DNA of 39,654 nucleotides from Bryobacteraceae bacterium (GTDB lineage Bacteria > Acidobacteriota > Terriglobia > Bryobacterales > Bryobacteraceae): NCBI GenBank assembly GCA_028275505.1, contig JAPWUP010000016.1, forward strand, positions 1 to 39,654, in the 5' to 3' direction. The position numbers and the translations under genes are program-made. Shown piece by piece: positions 24,359 through 32,019 of the stretch. The notes beneath the pieces were generated by a model that was given only the letters and a program-made list of their open reading frames with translations, was not told the origin of the DNA and searched no databases. Within the stretch, counting starts at the first letter, position 1, and every line of letters starts with the position of its first letter.

Positions 24359-24924
24359 CAGCCCAGCTCCTCGTAAGTTACTTTGTCGTTGGTGTAAATG
24401 CAGATTTCCCCGGCGATCGCCATGGCCTCCTCCGCGATGCGGCGGGCGTCCAGGTCCGTGTTGCGCATGAGGGCCACGGCTGCCGCCTTGGCGAAGGGGC
24501 CGCCCGAGCCGATGGCGGCCACGCCTTCATCCGGCTCGATGACATCCCCCGAGCCGCTGAGGATGTAGGTGTTGTTGGCGTCGGCCACCAACAGGAGCGC
24601 CTCGAGGTGACGCAGAACGCGGTCCGTGCGCCACTCCTTGGCCAGCTCGATCACGGCCCGGGTCAGGTTGCCGCTGTGCGCCTCGAGCTTGGACTCGAAG
24701 CGCGCGAACAAAGCCACGGCGTCCGCCGTCGAACCCGCAAAGCCGGCCAGCACCTTGTCGTTGTAAAGGCGCCGGAGCTTGCGGGCCGAGGCCTTGAGGA
24801 CTTCCTGGCCGATGGTGACCTGCCCGTCGCCGGCCATGACGACCTTGCCGTTCCGACGGACACAGAGAATCGTCGTTCCGTGCACGCGGGCGGAGGATCG
24901 CCGCGTGCCGCGATGCCTGGACAT
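24358..24924 (-). CDS. hslV: HslV, peptidase subunit of the HslUV protease
   Basis: HslV is a proteasome-like threonine peptidase. The 188-residue product has the core '[23 protein letters not shown]' from T17 onward, '[13 protein letters not shown]' and '[16 protein letters not shown]', all typical of HslV. In E. coli the catalytic threonine follows the initiator methionine directly. Here 16 residues ([16 protein letters not shown]) precede T17 and must be removed. An in-frame GTG at 24885 would shorten this leader to three residues but has no ribosome binding site. TAGAAT (24942-24937) predicts a very short leader before ATG 24924. Confidence 0.95.
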   Translation of the reverse strand: MSRHRGTRRSSARVHGTTILCVRRNGKVVMAGDGQVTIGQEVLKASARKLRRLYNDKVLAGFAGSTADAVALFARFESKLEAHSGNLTRAVIELAKEWRTDRVLRHLEALLLVADANNTYILSGSGDVIEPDEGVAAIGSGGPFAKAAAVALMRNTDLDARRIAEEAMAIAGEICIYTNDKVTYEELG

Positions 24925-24936
24925 GGATCCGTACCT

Positions 24937-24942
24937 ATTCTA
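24937..24942 (-). promoter_or_regulatory. -10-like box for hslVU
   Basis: TAGAAT on the minus strand ends 13 bases before ATG 24924, predicting a leader of only about six bases. No -35 is visible at normal spacing. The gap 24925-25061 also holds the divergent ferredoxin promoter. Confidence 0.45.
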
Positions 24943-25012
24943 ACGCGCCGGCAACAGAGCATCGCGACCCCGCCTTCTGGCTTCTTGCTCGCGCCCGCCG
25001 CGCCACATGGGC

Positions 25013-25018
25013 TAAGAT
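25013..25018 (+). promoter_or_regulatory. -10-like box for the ferredoxin gene
   Basis: TAAGAT at 25013-25018 predicts transcription from about 25025 and a 37-base leader containing GGAG before ATG 25062. No clear -35 is present. Confidence 0.35.
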
Positions 25019-25061
25019 GAAGAAAGAACCTTCGACTCCGAGGGGCTGGAGACGAACTGAC

Positions 25062-25322
25062 ATGGCTTACGTGATCGCGGAACCTTGCATTGGCACCAAG
25101 GACACGGCTTGTGTGGACGCCTGTCCGGTGGATTGCATCCATCCCAAGAAGGACGAGGCCGGTTTCGCGGAGGCCCCCATGCTCTACATTGATCCGCAGG
25201 AATGCATTGACTGCGGGGCCTGCGTGCCGGTCTGCCCGGTCTCGGCGATTTTCGCCCTGGATGACCTGCCGGAGAAATGGGCCCATTATGCCCGCATTAA
25301 CGCCGAGTATTACGGGCGGTAA
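25062..25322 (+). CDS. 7Fe ferredoxin ([3Fe-4S][4Fe-4S])
   Basis: This is an 86-residue electron carrier. Its eight cysteines (C9, C17, C21, C25, C48, C51, C54, C58) follow the Azotobacter ferredoxin I pattern. C9, C17 and C58 fit the 3Fe cluster; C21, C48, C51 and C54 fit the 4Fe cluster; and C25 matches the free cysteine beside it. Motifs are 'CIGTKDTACVDACPVDC' and 'CIDCGACVPVCP'. An upstream in-frame ATG at 25017 adds 15 residues without similarity; ATG 25062 with GGAG upstream is preferred. The last 13 bases overlap the end of queD on the other strand. Confidence 0.95.
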   Translation: MAYVIAEPCIGTKDTACVDACPVDCIHPKKDEAGFAEAPMLYIDPQECIDCGACVPVCPVSAIFALDDLPEKWAHYARINAEYYGR

Positions 25323-25690
25323 GTCGCTGTAGTAGTGTCGGTCTCCCAGATCCTGACGCGCGCTACGCGCACGCGGTCGCGACCGGCGCTTTCCTGCAAG
25401 GCGCGGGATATTTCTTCGTAAAAGTAACGCGCCATATTCTCGGCCGTGGGGTTGACGCGATCGAAAGGCGGGATCTCGTTGAGCATGCGGTGATCGAGCC
25501 GTTCGATCACATTCCGCAGCCAGCGTTTCAGCTCGACGAAGTCCACGAGCAATCCGGTCTCGTCCAGTTGTTCGCCTTCCAGAGTTACTTCTACCTTGTA
25601 ATTGTGCCCGTGTACGTTTTCGCACTTGCCGCGGTAGCCGCGCAGGGCGTGGCCGGCGGCGAAGCTTTCCTCGACGGTAATTTCAAACAT
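25310..25690 (-). CDS. queD: QueD, 6-carboxy-5,6,7,8-tetrahydropterin synthase family
   Basis: QueD makes carboxytetrahydropterin from dihydroneopterin triphosphate in queuosine (7-deazaguanine) synthesis. The 126-residue product has the zinc histidines H14 (FAAGHAL), H27 and H29 (NVHGHNY), and the catalytic-type C23 in 'GKCENVHGHNY'. The family block 'TGLLVDFVELKRWLRNVIERLDHRMLNE' is present (45-72), as is the C-terminal glutamate in 'VRIWETDT'. A pyruvoyl-tetrahydropterin synthase or folate-type role is possible, but QueD is the usual bacterial assignment. ATG 25690 overlaps the helicase stop by eight bases. Confidence 0.92.
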   Translation of the reverse strand: MFEITVEESFAAGHALRGYRGKCENVHGHNYKVEVTLEGEQLDETGLLVDFVELKRWLRNVIERLDHRMLNEIPPFDRVNPTAENMARYFYEEISRALQESAGRDRVRVARVRIWETDTTTATYRP

Positions 25691-27611
25691 CGAAAAACTT
25701 CTCCACGTCTTTCAGGCTGGTGGTAAAGGAATACTCGGGCAGGCTGGCGAAAAAGACACGCCCGTAACGTTGCCTGCTGATTCGATTATCCAACAGCACG
25801 AGCACGCCGCGGTCCGAGGAGGAGCGGATCAGGCGTCCGAAGCCTTGCTTGAGAGCCAGAGCGGCCTGCGGGATCTGATACTCGTAAAACGGGTTGCCGC
25901 CTTCTTCACGAATGGCGCGGATACGCGCCTCGACCACGGGATCGGTGGGCACGGCGAACGGCAACCGGTCAATGATGACGCAGCTAAGCTGCTCGCCCGG
26001 CACATCCACCCCCTGCCAGAACGACGCGGTGGCGAACAGCACGCAATGGGGCGTGTTGCGGAAATCCTCCAGCAAGGCGCTGCGGGAACCGGCGCCCTGG
26101 AGCAGGCAAGGATACTCGAGGGCGGGCGCCACGCGATCATAAACCTGCCGCATCTGCTGGTAGCTGGTGAACAGCACGAAGGCGCGTCCGCGGCTGAGGC
26201 GGAGAACACGCAGGATTTCCTCGGCTGCCTCGGCAGGAAAGCGCGGGTCGCGGGGATCGGGCAGATGCTGGGGCACGTATAGCAGGGCTTGCCGCTTGTA
26301 ATCGAAGTGTCCCGGCACGATCAGCGTTTCGGCCTCCATGAGGCCAAGCCGGCGCTGGATGTATTCGAAGCTGCCGCCCACGGCGAGGGTGGCGGAGGTC
26401 AGGATCACAGTGTCCACGCGCTCGAACAGCTTCTCGGCCAGAATCGAGGACACGTCAATCGGCGTGGCTTGCAGGAAACAGCCGCGGCCGCGACGCTCGA
26501 TCCAGTACACGTAGCTCTTGTCGCCCGCTTCCATCCAGAAGCGCAGGTTCTGCGCCAGCTCCGCGGTCCGGCGCAGCAGCGGGATCACTTCTTCGGGCGG
26601 ATTCTTGATGAGGCCCAGATGGGCTGCGGTCAGCTCCAGCGCGCGGAGCAGATCCAGGTAGGACTCCTCGTGCCGCTCGAGAAACTCTTCCTGCTCGCGG
26701 AACGCCCAGCGTCCTTCGTCTTCTCCGAAGAGGGCGAAAAATCGGGTGGTCAGCTCGTCGAGACGCTCGAGAATGCGGTCGAGTTCCTGCGAGCCGAACT
26801 CCTTGCGACGCGCCAGCGCGGCGATGTCCCGCCGCAATTCCTGAAACTGGTAGTTGGAGACCTGTACGCCGAAGTACTGCCCCGCCACCTCTTCGATCTC
26901 ATGGGCTTCGTCGAACACGACCGCGGAGTATTCGGGAATGATCGAAGCCCCTTCGTTCTCCTTGAGCGCCAGATCCGCGAAGAACAAGTGGTGGTTGACG
27001 ATGATGATGTCACTGGCCAGGGCGCGCTGGTGCATCAGGGTCAGGAAGCAACGCTCGAACTGGGGACACTTCTGACCGGGGCAGAGTTCGCGTCGGGCGT
27101 CTACCTTGGCCCACACCGGACTGTCCTCGGGGAGATCGCGAATTTCCGCCCGATCGCCAGTCTGGGTCGTCTTCTCCCACTCGCGGATGATCTGGAAATC
27201 GGCTACCTCTTCCAGGCCTTCGAGCAACAACTCTTTGTCGGCGTCGTAAATTTTCTGCCGGCAAGCGTAATTGTTCCGGCCTTTCATGTAACATACATTG
27301 AGCGGCCGGCCGAGGTTTTTCTCCAGAAAAGGAATATCTTTGTAAAAAAGCTGGTCCTGAAGGTTTTTGGTTCCGGTGGAAATTACCACGCGCTTGCCCG
27401 AGAGGATGGCGGGAACCAGATAGGCGAGGGTTTTGCCCGTGCCGGTGCCCGCCTCAACGATCAGGTGGCGCTTGCGCTGGAGAGCCTCCCAGACTGCCTC
27501 GGCCATCTGGACCTGGCCCGGCCGGTGCTCGTAGTTGGGGTGCCAGCGCGAGAGCAGGCCTTTGGGGCCGAAAAACTGGCGTACTGTGAGCTCGCGCGTG
27601 CGGGCCGGCAT
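25683..27611 (-). CDS. DinG/XPD-type ATP-dependent DNA helicase with Fe-S cluster
   Basis: This 642-residue superfamily 2 helicase has Walker A AGTGTGKT (54-61) and the DEAH box VFDEAHEIE (232-240). Four cysteines placed as in XPD/DinG (C117, C177, C182, C188) should hold a 4Fe-4S cluster. Late motifs are 'FVLFTSYQQMRQVYDRV', 'VLFATASFWQGVDVPGE' and 'QGFGRLIRSSSDRGVLVLLD' (motif VI, QGFGRLIR). Such enzymes unwind DNA 5' to 3' at R-loops, G-quadruplexes or repair intermediates. It sits upstream of queD with an eight-base overlap. Whether to call it DinG or YoaA cannot be settled from this sequence. Confidence 0.92.
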   Translation of the reverse strand: MPARTRELTVRQFFGPKGLLSRWHPNYEHRPGQVQMAEAVWEALQRKRHLIVEAGTGTGKTLAYLVPAILSGKRVVISTGTKNLQDQLFYKDIPFLEKNLGRPLNVCYMKGRNNYACRQKIYDADKELLLEGLEEVADFQIIREWEKTTQTGDRAEIRDLPEDSPVWAKVDARRELCPGQKCPQFERCFLTLMHQRALASDIIIVNHHLFFADLALKENEGASIIPEYSAVVFDEAHEIEEVAGQYFGVQVSNYQFQELRRDIAALARRKEFGSQELDRILERLDELTTRFFALFGEDEGRWAFREQEEFLERHEESYLDLLRALELTAAHLGLIKNPPEEVIPLLRRTAELAQNLRFWMEAGDKSYVYWIERRGRGCFLQATPIDVSSILAEKLFERVDTVILTSATLAVGGSFEYIQRRLGLMEAETLIVPGHFDYKRQALLYVPQHLPDPRDPRFPAEAAEEILRVLRLSRGRAFVLFTSYQQMRQVYDRVAPALEYPCLLQGAGSRSALLEDFRNTPHCVLFATASFWQGVDVPGEQLSCVIIDRLPFAVPTDPVVEARIRAIREEGGNPFYEYQIPQAALALKQGFGRLIRSSSDRGVLVLLDNRISRQRYGRVFFASLPEYSFTTSLKDVEKFFDV

Positions 27612-27647
27612 CGTCTACTCCCAGTATAGGAGCGGCCCGCCGCACGT

Positions 27648-28892
27648 TCAGGAAATAACTTCAAAGTCCCAGCCGAAGCCGGGAGCGTCCGAGGGGCGGG
27701 TGTAGATACCCTCGGGTCCGCGACTGAGCAGGTTGTCCTCTTCGTAGCGCCGGTAGACCTCGGGCGGGCCGCCGGGCGGCGGCATGAACAGCTCGGCCCA
27801 GGGGCTGTTCGGGGTCGCCATGATGAAGTGGACGCAGTCGCGGCTGCCGCCCCCGTGCGGGATGACCGGGATGTCGTAGGCCGCGGCCAGCGCGGCAATG
27901 CGCCGCAGCTCGGTGAGACCGCCGCACCAGTGAATATCCGGTTGCCAGATGTCAGCGGCCTTGTGTTCGAGCAGTTGACGGAAGCCGTAGCGCGTGTACT
28001 CGTGTTCGCCGGTGGCGATGCGGGTGGTGCGAATCCACGCGCGGAGCCTGCCGAAGCCCTCGTAGTCGTGGGGCGGCAGGCATTCTTCCATCCAGTAGAC
28101 CCGGTAAGGGGCAGCCATTTCGGCCATCTCCCGCGTGTAATCCTCCGTCCAGGCCATCCAGCAGTCGAGCATGATGTCGCCGTCCTCGCCCAGCGCTTGC
28201 CGGGCGCGCCGGATCAGTTCCAGGTTCTTCTTCATGCCCGCGCGTCCATCGGCCGGGCCGTGGGGCATGGCCAGCTTCAGCCGGCGGTAGCCGAACTCGA
28301 CGTGCTGCTCGATGTCGTTGCCGGTGCAGTATGCCGGGATGCGGTCTTTGGTGGCGCCGCCCAGCAGACGGTAGACCGGCTCGCCCAGCGCTTTCCCGAT
28401 GAGGTCCCACAAGGCCAGGTCCACGCCGCTGATGGCGTTGATCACCACGCCCATGCGCCCGTAGTGCATGGTGCCGCGCCACATGATGTCCCAGAGTTTT
28501 TCCACGTCGAAGGGATCCTCGCCGATCAACAGCTTGGCGAGGTGGCCTTCCACCACGACGCCCCCGCCCGGTCCTCCCATGCCGTAGCCTTTGAGACCTT
28601 TGTCCGTGGAGACTTCGACGGTGAAGCTGTCCAGTCGGCCCGGGTCGGGAAAGTAAAGCGAGCGGCGGGCCTTGTATTTCGGGTAGATGGACATTGGGCT
28701 GGCCACCTCGGCGCCCTGCGTGGACCAGGCGCCGGGCGCGGGCTGGTAGGCAGGTACGGGGCGCTTCGGACGGGTACGCACCAGGCGAACGCTGGTGATT
28801 TTCATGCGGCTTTTCTCGCCCTGGAACGGAAGGGCGGGTGTGGAGACGGCAGGCGCCAGCGCGGCGTGCCGCAGGAAACTTCTGCGATTCAT
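27648..28892 (-). CDS. Tat-tagged enolase-superfamily dehydratase (rhamnonate dehydratase-like)
   Basis: The 414-residue product starts with a Tat-like signal (MNRRSFLRHAALAPAVSTPA), then an enolase-superfamily acid-sugar dehydratase fold from residue 30. Likely metal ligands are D243 (MLDCWMAW), E269 or E270 (WMEECL) and E296 (TGEHEY). The Asp-His pair is D319 (QPDIHW) and H346 (IPHGGG), and a 'RLKLAMPHGPADG' stretch lies near 204-216. The general style resembles L-rhamnonate dehydratase, but I could not compare sequences, so the substrate is uncertain. GGAGGG precedes ATG 28892. M30 begins a normal cytosolic enolase N-terminus (MKITSVRLVRTRP), so a second start is conceivable. Confidence 0.8.
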   Translation of the reverse strand: MNRRSFLRHAALAPAVSTPALPFQGEKSRMKITSVRLVRTRPKRPVPAYQPAPGAWSTQGAEVASPMSIYPKYKARRSLYFPDPGRLDSFTVEVSTDKGLKGYGMGGPGGGVVVEGHLAKLLIGEDPFDVEKLWDIMWRGTMHYGRMGVVINAISGVDLALWDLIGKALGEPVYRLLGGATKDRIPAYCTGNDIEQHVEFGYRRLKLAMPHGPADGRAGMKKNLELIRRARQALGEDGDIMLDCWMAWTEDYTREMAEMAAPYRVYWMEECLPPHDYEGFGRLRAWIRTTRIATGEHEYTRYGFRQLLEHKAADIWQPDIHWCGGLTELRRIAALAAAYDIPVIPHGGGSRDCVHFIMATPNSPWAELFMPPPGGPPEVYRRYEEDNLLSRGPEGIYTRPSDAPGFGWDFEVIS

Positions 28893-28969
28893 GGGACCCT
28901 CCCCGGCCAGTATGAACCGGGCGGGCAGGGCCGCGTCAAGAGCCTGCGAGCGCCCGTCGCGACGAGCTG

Positions 28970-28978
28970 TGCTAGACT
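28970..28978 (+). promoter_or_regulatory. Extended -10 promoter of the ABC exporter pair
   Basis: TGCTAGACT matches an extended -10 (TGn then TAnnnT). Transcription would begin near 28985, giving a leader of about 28 bases before the permease start. Confidence 0.45.
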
Positions 28979-29010
28979 AACCCTCTAAAGCTCCCCTGAG
29001 GCTTTCTCTG

Positions 29011-29778
29011 GTGATGCGGGTTTTTCGCTACGGATTCCTGCTCAGGAACCTGGTTGTGCGGGACTTCAAGATCCGCTACCGCAACATGTCTCTGGGAGTC
29101 TTCTGGTCGCTGCTCAACCCGCTGGTCATGATGGGGGTGCTGACGTTCATTTTCACGAAGATTTTCCCCAATCCGTCCATCAAAAATTTCGGCGTTTTTG
29201 TGCTCTGCGGGTTGGTGCCTTTCAATTTTTTCTCGCTTGCCTGGGTGAGCGGAACCACGTCGCTGCTCAATAACGCGGCGCTGGTCAAGCGGGTGAGGCT
29301 GCCGCGCGAGGCGGTGCCGGTTTCCGTGGTCCTGGCGAACGGAATCCATTTCCTGATCCAGATCGGCCTGTTGCTGGCGTTCGTTCTGGGCGCCGGCTAC
29401 GGAGTCAATCCGCACTGGCTCTGGCTGCCCCTGATCTTCGGTCTCGAAGTTGTCTTCGTGTGCGGCCTCTCGCTTGCGTCCTCGGCCATGGACGTTTTCT
29501 TCCGGGACGTCCGTTACATCGTGGAGTCCACCAACACGGTGTTGTTCTGGCTGGTGCCGATTTTCTACTCCTTTGCGATCATTCCGGAACAATACAAAAC
29601 GGTTTACCAGTTCAATCCGGTGGCGGCTGTGGTGATGGCTTGCCGTTTGATCCTGCTGGAAAACCGGCAGCCGCCGTTCTCTATATTGTGGAAGCTTACC
29701 CTGGTTTCCACGGTCGCGCTCCTCATAGGCCTGGCCGTTTTCCGGCGCTCCAAGCGCAGGTTCGCGGATTATCTCTGA
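29011..29778 (+). CDS. ABC-2 type polysaccharide exporter permease (Wzm-like)
   Basis: This is a 255-residue inner-membrane permease with six membrane segments, of the Wzm/KpsM/TagG family that exports lipid-linked glycans. The family start 'LRNLVVRDFKIRYRNMSLGVFWSLLNPLVMMGVLTFIF' is clear (about 10-48, quoted as evidence of the amphipathic helix and TM1). 'FFRDVRYIVESTNTVLFWLVPIFY' is also present. GTG 29011 and ATG 29014 are both possible; no strong ribosome binding site separates them. It is one base from the ATPase gene, forming a full exporter. The glycan cannot be named: no glycosyltransferases are next to it. Confidence 0.88.
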   Translation: MMRVFRYGFLLRNLVVRDFKIRYRNMSLGVFWSLLNPLVMMGVLTFIFTKIFPNPSIKNFGVFVLCGLVPFNFFSLAWVSGTTSLLNNAALVKRVRLPREAVPVSVVLANGIHFLIQIGLLLAFVLGAGYGVNPHWLWLPLIFGLEVVFVCGLSLASSAMDVFFRDVRYIVESTNTVLFWLVPIFYSFAIIPEQYKTVYQFNPVAAVVMACRLILLENRQPPFSILWKLTLVSTVALLIGLAVFRRSKRRFADYL

Positions 29779-29779
29779 G

Positions 29780-30541
29780 ATGGCCTCGGCGATCGAGTTC
29801 CGGCACGTTTCCAAGATTTATTACCGCCACCATACGCGGCGTTTTTTCCATCGTTACTTGATGGAGAGAATGCGCCGCGTGCCGCGGGAGCCCTTTTATG
29901 CGCTGCGGGATGTCTCCTTCGAGCTGGAGGAAGGCGGCAGCCTGGCGGTGATCGGGCCGAACGGGGCGGGGAAAAGCACGCTGCTCAGCCTGATCGCGGG
30001 TTTGAGCTTCCCGGACGAGGGCCAGGTTGAAGTTCGCGGGCGCGTCGCGGGCCTGCTCGAACTGGGCTCCGGATTCCACCCCGATCTGACCGGGCGCGAA
30101 AACCTCGTAGTCTACGCCTCCCTGCTGGGATTGTCGCGGAAGGAGTTGCGGGACCGCTTTGACGAGATCGTCGAATTTTCCGGCATCGGAGATTTCCTGG
30201 ACGAACCGCTGCGGACTTACTCGGCCGGGATGATCCTGCGACTGGCTTTCTCGGTCGCCATCCACGTGGACGCCGACATCATGCTGTTCGATGAAATCCT
30301 TGCCGTGGGTGATCAGGCCTTCCAGGCGGCTTGCCTCGACAAGATCCGCGAGCTGCGACGGAAAGGCTGCACCTTCGTGTGCGTCTCGCACTCGTCCGAG
30401 CTTCTCAAGCGCCTCTGCACGCGGGGCATCTGGCTGGAGGGAGGTCAGGTGGTCCGCGACGGCCCTGTGGCCGAGGTCATCGAAGCTTACCAGCTTTCCC
30501 TGGTCGCGCACGCCCACAGCGCAGGTCCGGGCCGGGGTTAG
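29780..30541 (+). CDS. ABC transporter ATPase (Wzt-like, short form)
   Basis: This 253-residue ATPase powers export by the adjacent permease. Walker A GPNGAGKST is at 59-67, followed by 'RGRVAGLLELGSGFHPDLTGREN' typical of Wzt/TagH. The signature is YSAGM rather than LSGGQ, and the Walker B is 'DIMLFDEILAVGDQAF'. The N-terminal 'YYRHHTRRFFHRYLMERMRR' insertion is also family-like. It lacks the C-terminal carbohydrate-binding domain found in O-antigen Wzt proteins of over 400 residues, so it resembles KpsT/TagH-length forms. The stop overlaps the end of the convergent gene by four bases. Confidence 0.92.
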   Translation: MASAIEFRHVSKIYYRHHTRRFFHRYLMERMRRVPREPFYALRDVSFELEEGGSLAVIGPNGAGKSTLLSLIAGLSFPDEGQVEVRGRVAGLLELGSGFHPDLTGRENLVVYASLLGLSRKELRDRFDEIVEFSGIGDFLDEPLRTYSAGMILRLAFSVAIHVDADIMLFDEILAVGDQAFQAACLDKIRELRRKGCTFVCVSHSSELLKRLCTRGIWLEGGQVVRDGPVAEVIEAYQLSLVAHAHSAGPGRG

Positions 30542-31971
30542 GGCCGGAAGCGCAGCGCGTAGAGATCGGCGTCCTTGAGCACGATGTGGAGGCGAACGAT
30601 GCGCCCGGCGAGCTTGGAGACGTCGCTGCCGCTGCGCCAGCGGGCTGTCCCTTCGAATTCGTCGCCGACGATCTCTGTGCTTTCCTCCAGCGAGTAGCCG
30701 GGCAGCGGCTTGCCCTCGGCGTCGGTGATCTCGATCCGCAGCATTCCGGCGGCGGACGTGGAGTAGTTGAGCTCGAGTTCGCGGCCCTGAAAGCGCAGGG
30801 GGCGCGTCCACGCTTCGCCGGCCTGGTAGCCGGCGTGCAGCGAGGCGATACGGTCCAGGCCGAGCACGTAGCGGCTCAAGTGAGCGGTGGGCTGCCCGTA
30901 ATGGCGCGCGACGTAGAACGACATCTCCTGCGGCCCGGTCGGAACGATGTTCCGGGCGGGATAATTCGTGCGCGAGACCCAGTTGGAGGGCCCCGGCCCC
31001 GGTCGAACAAAAGCCTCGAGAAATGTTCTCTCGTAGTTGTTGCCTCCCCGGCTGACGAGCAGCACCGCGTCCGAGCAGTCGCCGGCGTAACGCGGATCCA
31101 CGCCGATGGCTTGCGCCTGCTCGGGCGTGAGCACGCGGCGGCCCGGCACGAAGCGTGCCGCCAGGCCCAGATATAGGTGCGGCGCCCGAAAGTAGGGGCT
31201 GGTTTGGTTGGTGTACAGGTGTTCGGGCGGCGCGTCGCCGAAATCCATCTCCACGGGCGGATCCCAGTGCAGGAAATCTCTGCTCGTGGTACGCGAGATC
31301 CAGCGGTAATTCACGTTACCCACCCGCTTCCAGCTCCGGAAGTAGCAGACGTAACATCCCTCGCTCTCCGACCAGAAGGCTACGTTTTGCGAGTCGAAGG
31401 CCGCGCGATCGGGCGCGGGGATGACGGCTTCCGCGCGCAGCCGGCGCCAGCGTATGCCGTCGGCCGAGACAAAGGCGTGCAGGCCGCTCGACGAGGTCCC
31501 GGCAAGCGCCTTGTACCGCTGATCCGGCGCGACGCCCGGGCGCGCGTCGAGGAAAGGGGCGAAATTGTGAGAAAACGGCGGCTGGCCCGCCAGAATCACG
31601 TTGTTCTCGCGCGTGCCCGCCACCACGAACAAACCCAGCTTCGGCTTGATCCAGTGGATGCCGTCGCGGGATTCGGCGTAACAGGTCACTTCCCGCGCAT
31701 TGCCGTCGGGACCGGCGGCAGGCAACCCGCGGTAGTACAACCGGTACAGCTCGCCGTCTTGGATCACCGTGAAGTAGCCGCTGAAGGGACCTTCCCACGG
31801 CGCATCGAGCCGGAGCACCGGACCAGCTTCGCGGGGCTGCGCCAGGCGCAGCTCGACGCCCCTCATGCGCTCGATCAGCGCCCGATCCACGAACAATTCG
31901 CGCCGCGATCCCAGCTCGATGACCTGGGCGTGGAGAAGCACTGCAACGAGGCCAGTCAACGCGCGGACCAT
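30538..31971 (-). CDS. Secreted beta-propeller, glycosidase-like protein
   Basis: The 477-residue product has a signal peptide (MVRALTGLVAVLLHAQ) and repeating beta-strand motifs like those of GH32/GH43/GH130-type five-bladed propellers: 'GYFTVIQDGELYRLYYRG', 'CYAESRDGIHWIKPKLG', 'HAFVSADGIRWRRL' and 'SQNVAFWSESEGCYVCYFR'. A beta-sandwich-like C-terminus (about 375-477) follows. Similar proteins are frequent in Planctomycetota and Acidobacteriota and are usually annotated only as hypothetical or glycosyl-hydrolase-like. Catalytic residues cannot be assigned by eye. TAGACT ends eight bases before ATG 31971 with no ribosome binding site, suggesting a leaderless message. It diverges from the Gfo/Idh/MocA gene at 32020. 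Confidence 0.78.
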   Translation of the reverse strand: MVRALTGLVAVLLHAQVIELGSRRELFVDRALIERMRGVELRLAQPREAGPVLRLDAPWEGPFSGYFTVIQDGELYRLYYRGLPAAGPDGNAREVTCYAESRDGIHWIKPKLGLFVVAGTRENNVILAGQPPFSHNFAPFLDARPGVAPDQRYKALAGTSSSGLHAFVSADGIRWRRLRAEAVIPAPDRAAFDSQNVAFWSESEGCYVCYFRSWKRVGNVNYRWISRTTSRDFLHWDPPVEMDFGDAPPEHLYTNQTSPYFRAPHLYLGLAARFVPGRRVLTPEQAQAIGVDPRYAGDCSDAVLLVSRGGNNYERTFLEAFVRPGPGPSNWVSRTNYPARNIVPTGPQEMSFYVARHYGQPTAHLSRYVLGLDRIASLHAGYQAGEAWTRPLRFQGRELELNYSTSAAGMLRIEITDAEGKPLPGYSLEESTEIVGDEFEGTARWRSGSDVSKLAGRIVRLHIVLKDADLYALRFRP

Positions 31972-31978
31972 GGCTTCG

Positions 31979-32010
31979 AGTCTATCCCAGCAAGCATCCG
32001 CGAGTATACT
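31979..32010. promoter_or_regulatory. Divergent -10 boxes for the 31971 and 32020 genes
   Basis: In the 48-base gap, TAGACT (minus, 31984-31979) ends eight bases before ATG 31971. TATACT (plus, 32005-32010) ends ten bases before ATG 32020. Both genes lack a ribosome binding site in the expected place. The two -10 boxes face outward with 20 bases between them, so the -35 regions would interpenetrate and the promoters may interfere. Confidence 0.5.
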
Positions 32011-32019
32011 GGGCAGGGT

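Noticed and set aside
31177-32019. N-terminal extension of the Gfo/Idh/MocA frame
   Set aside because: It is antisense to the propeller gene and precedes the Tat signal starting at 32020.
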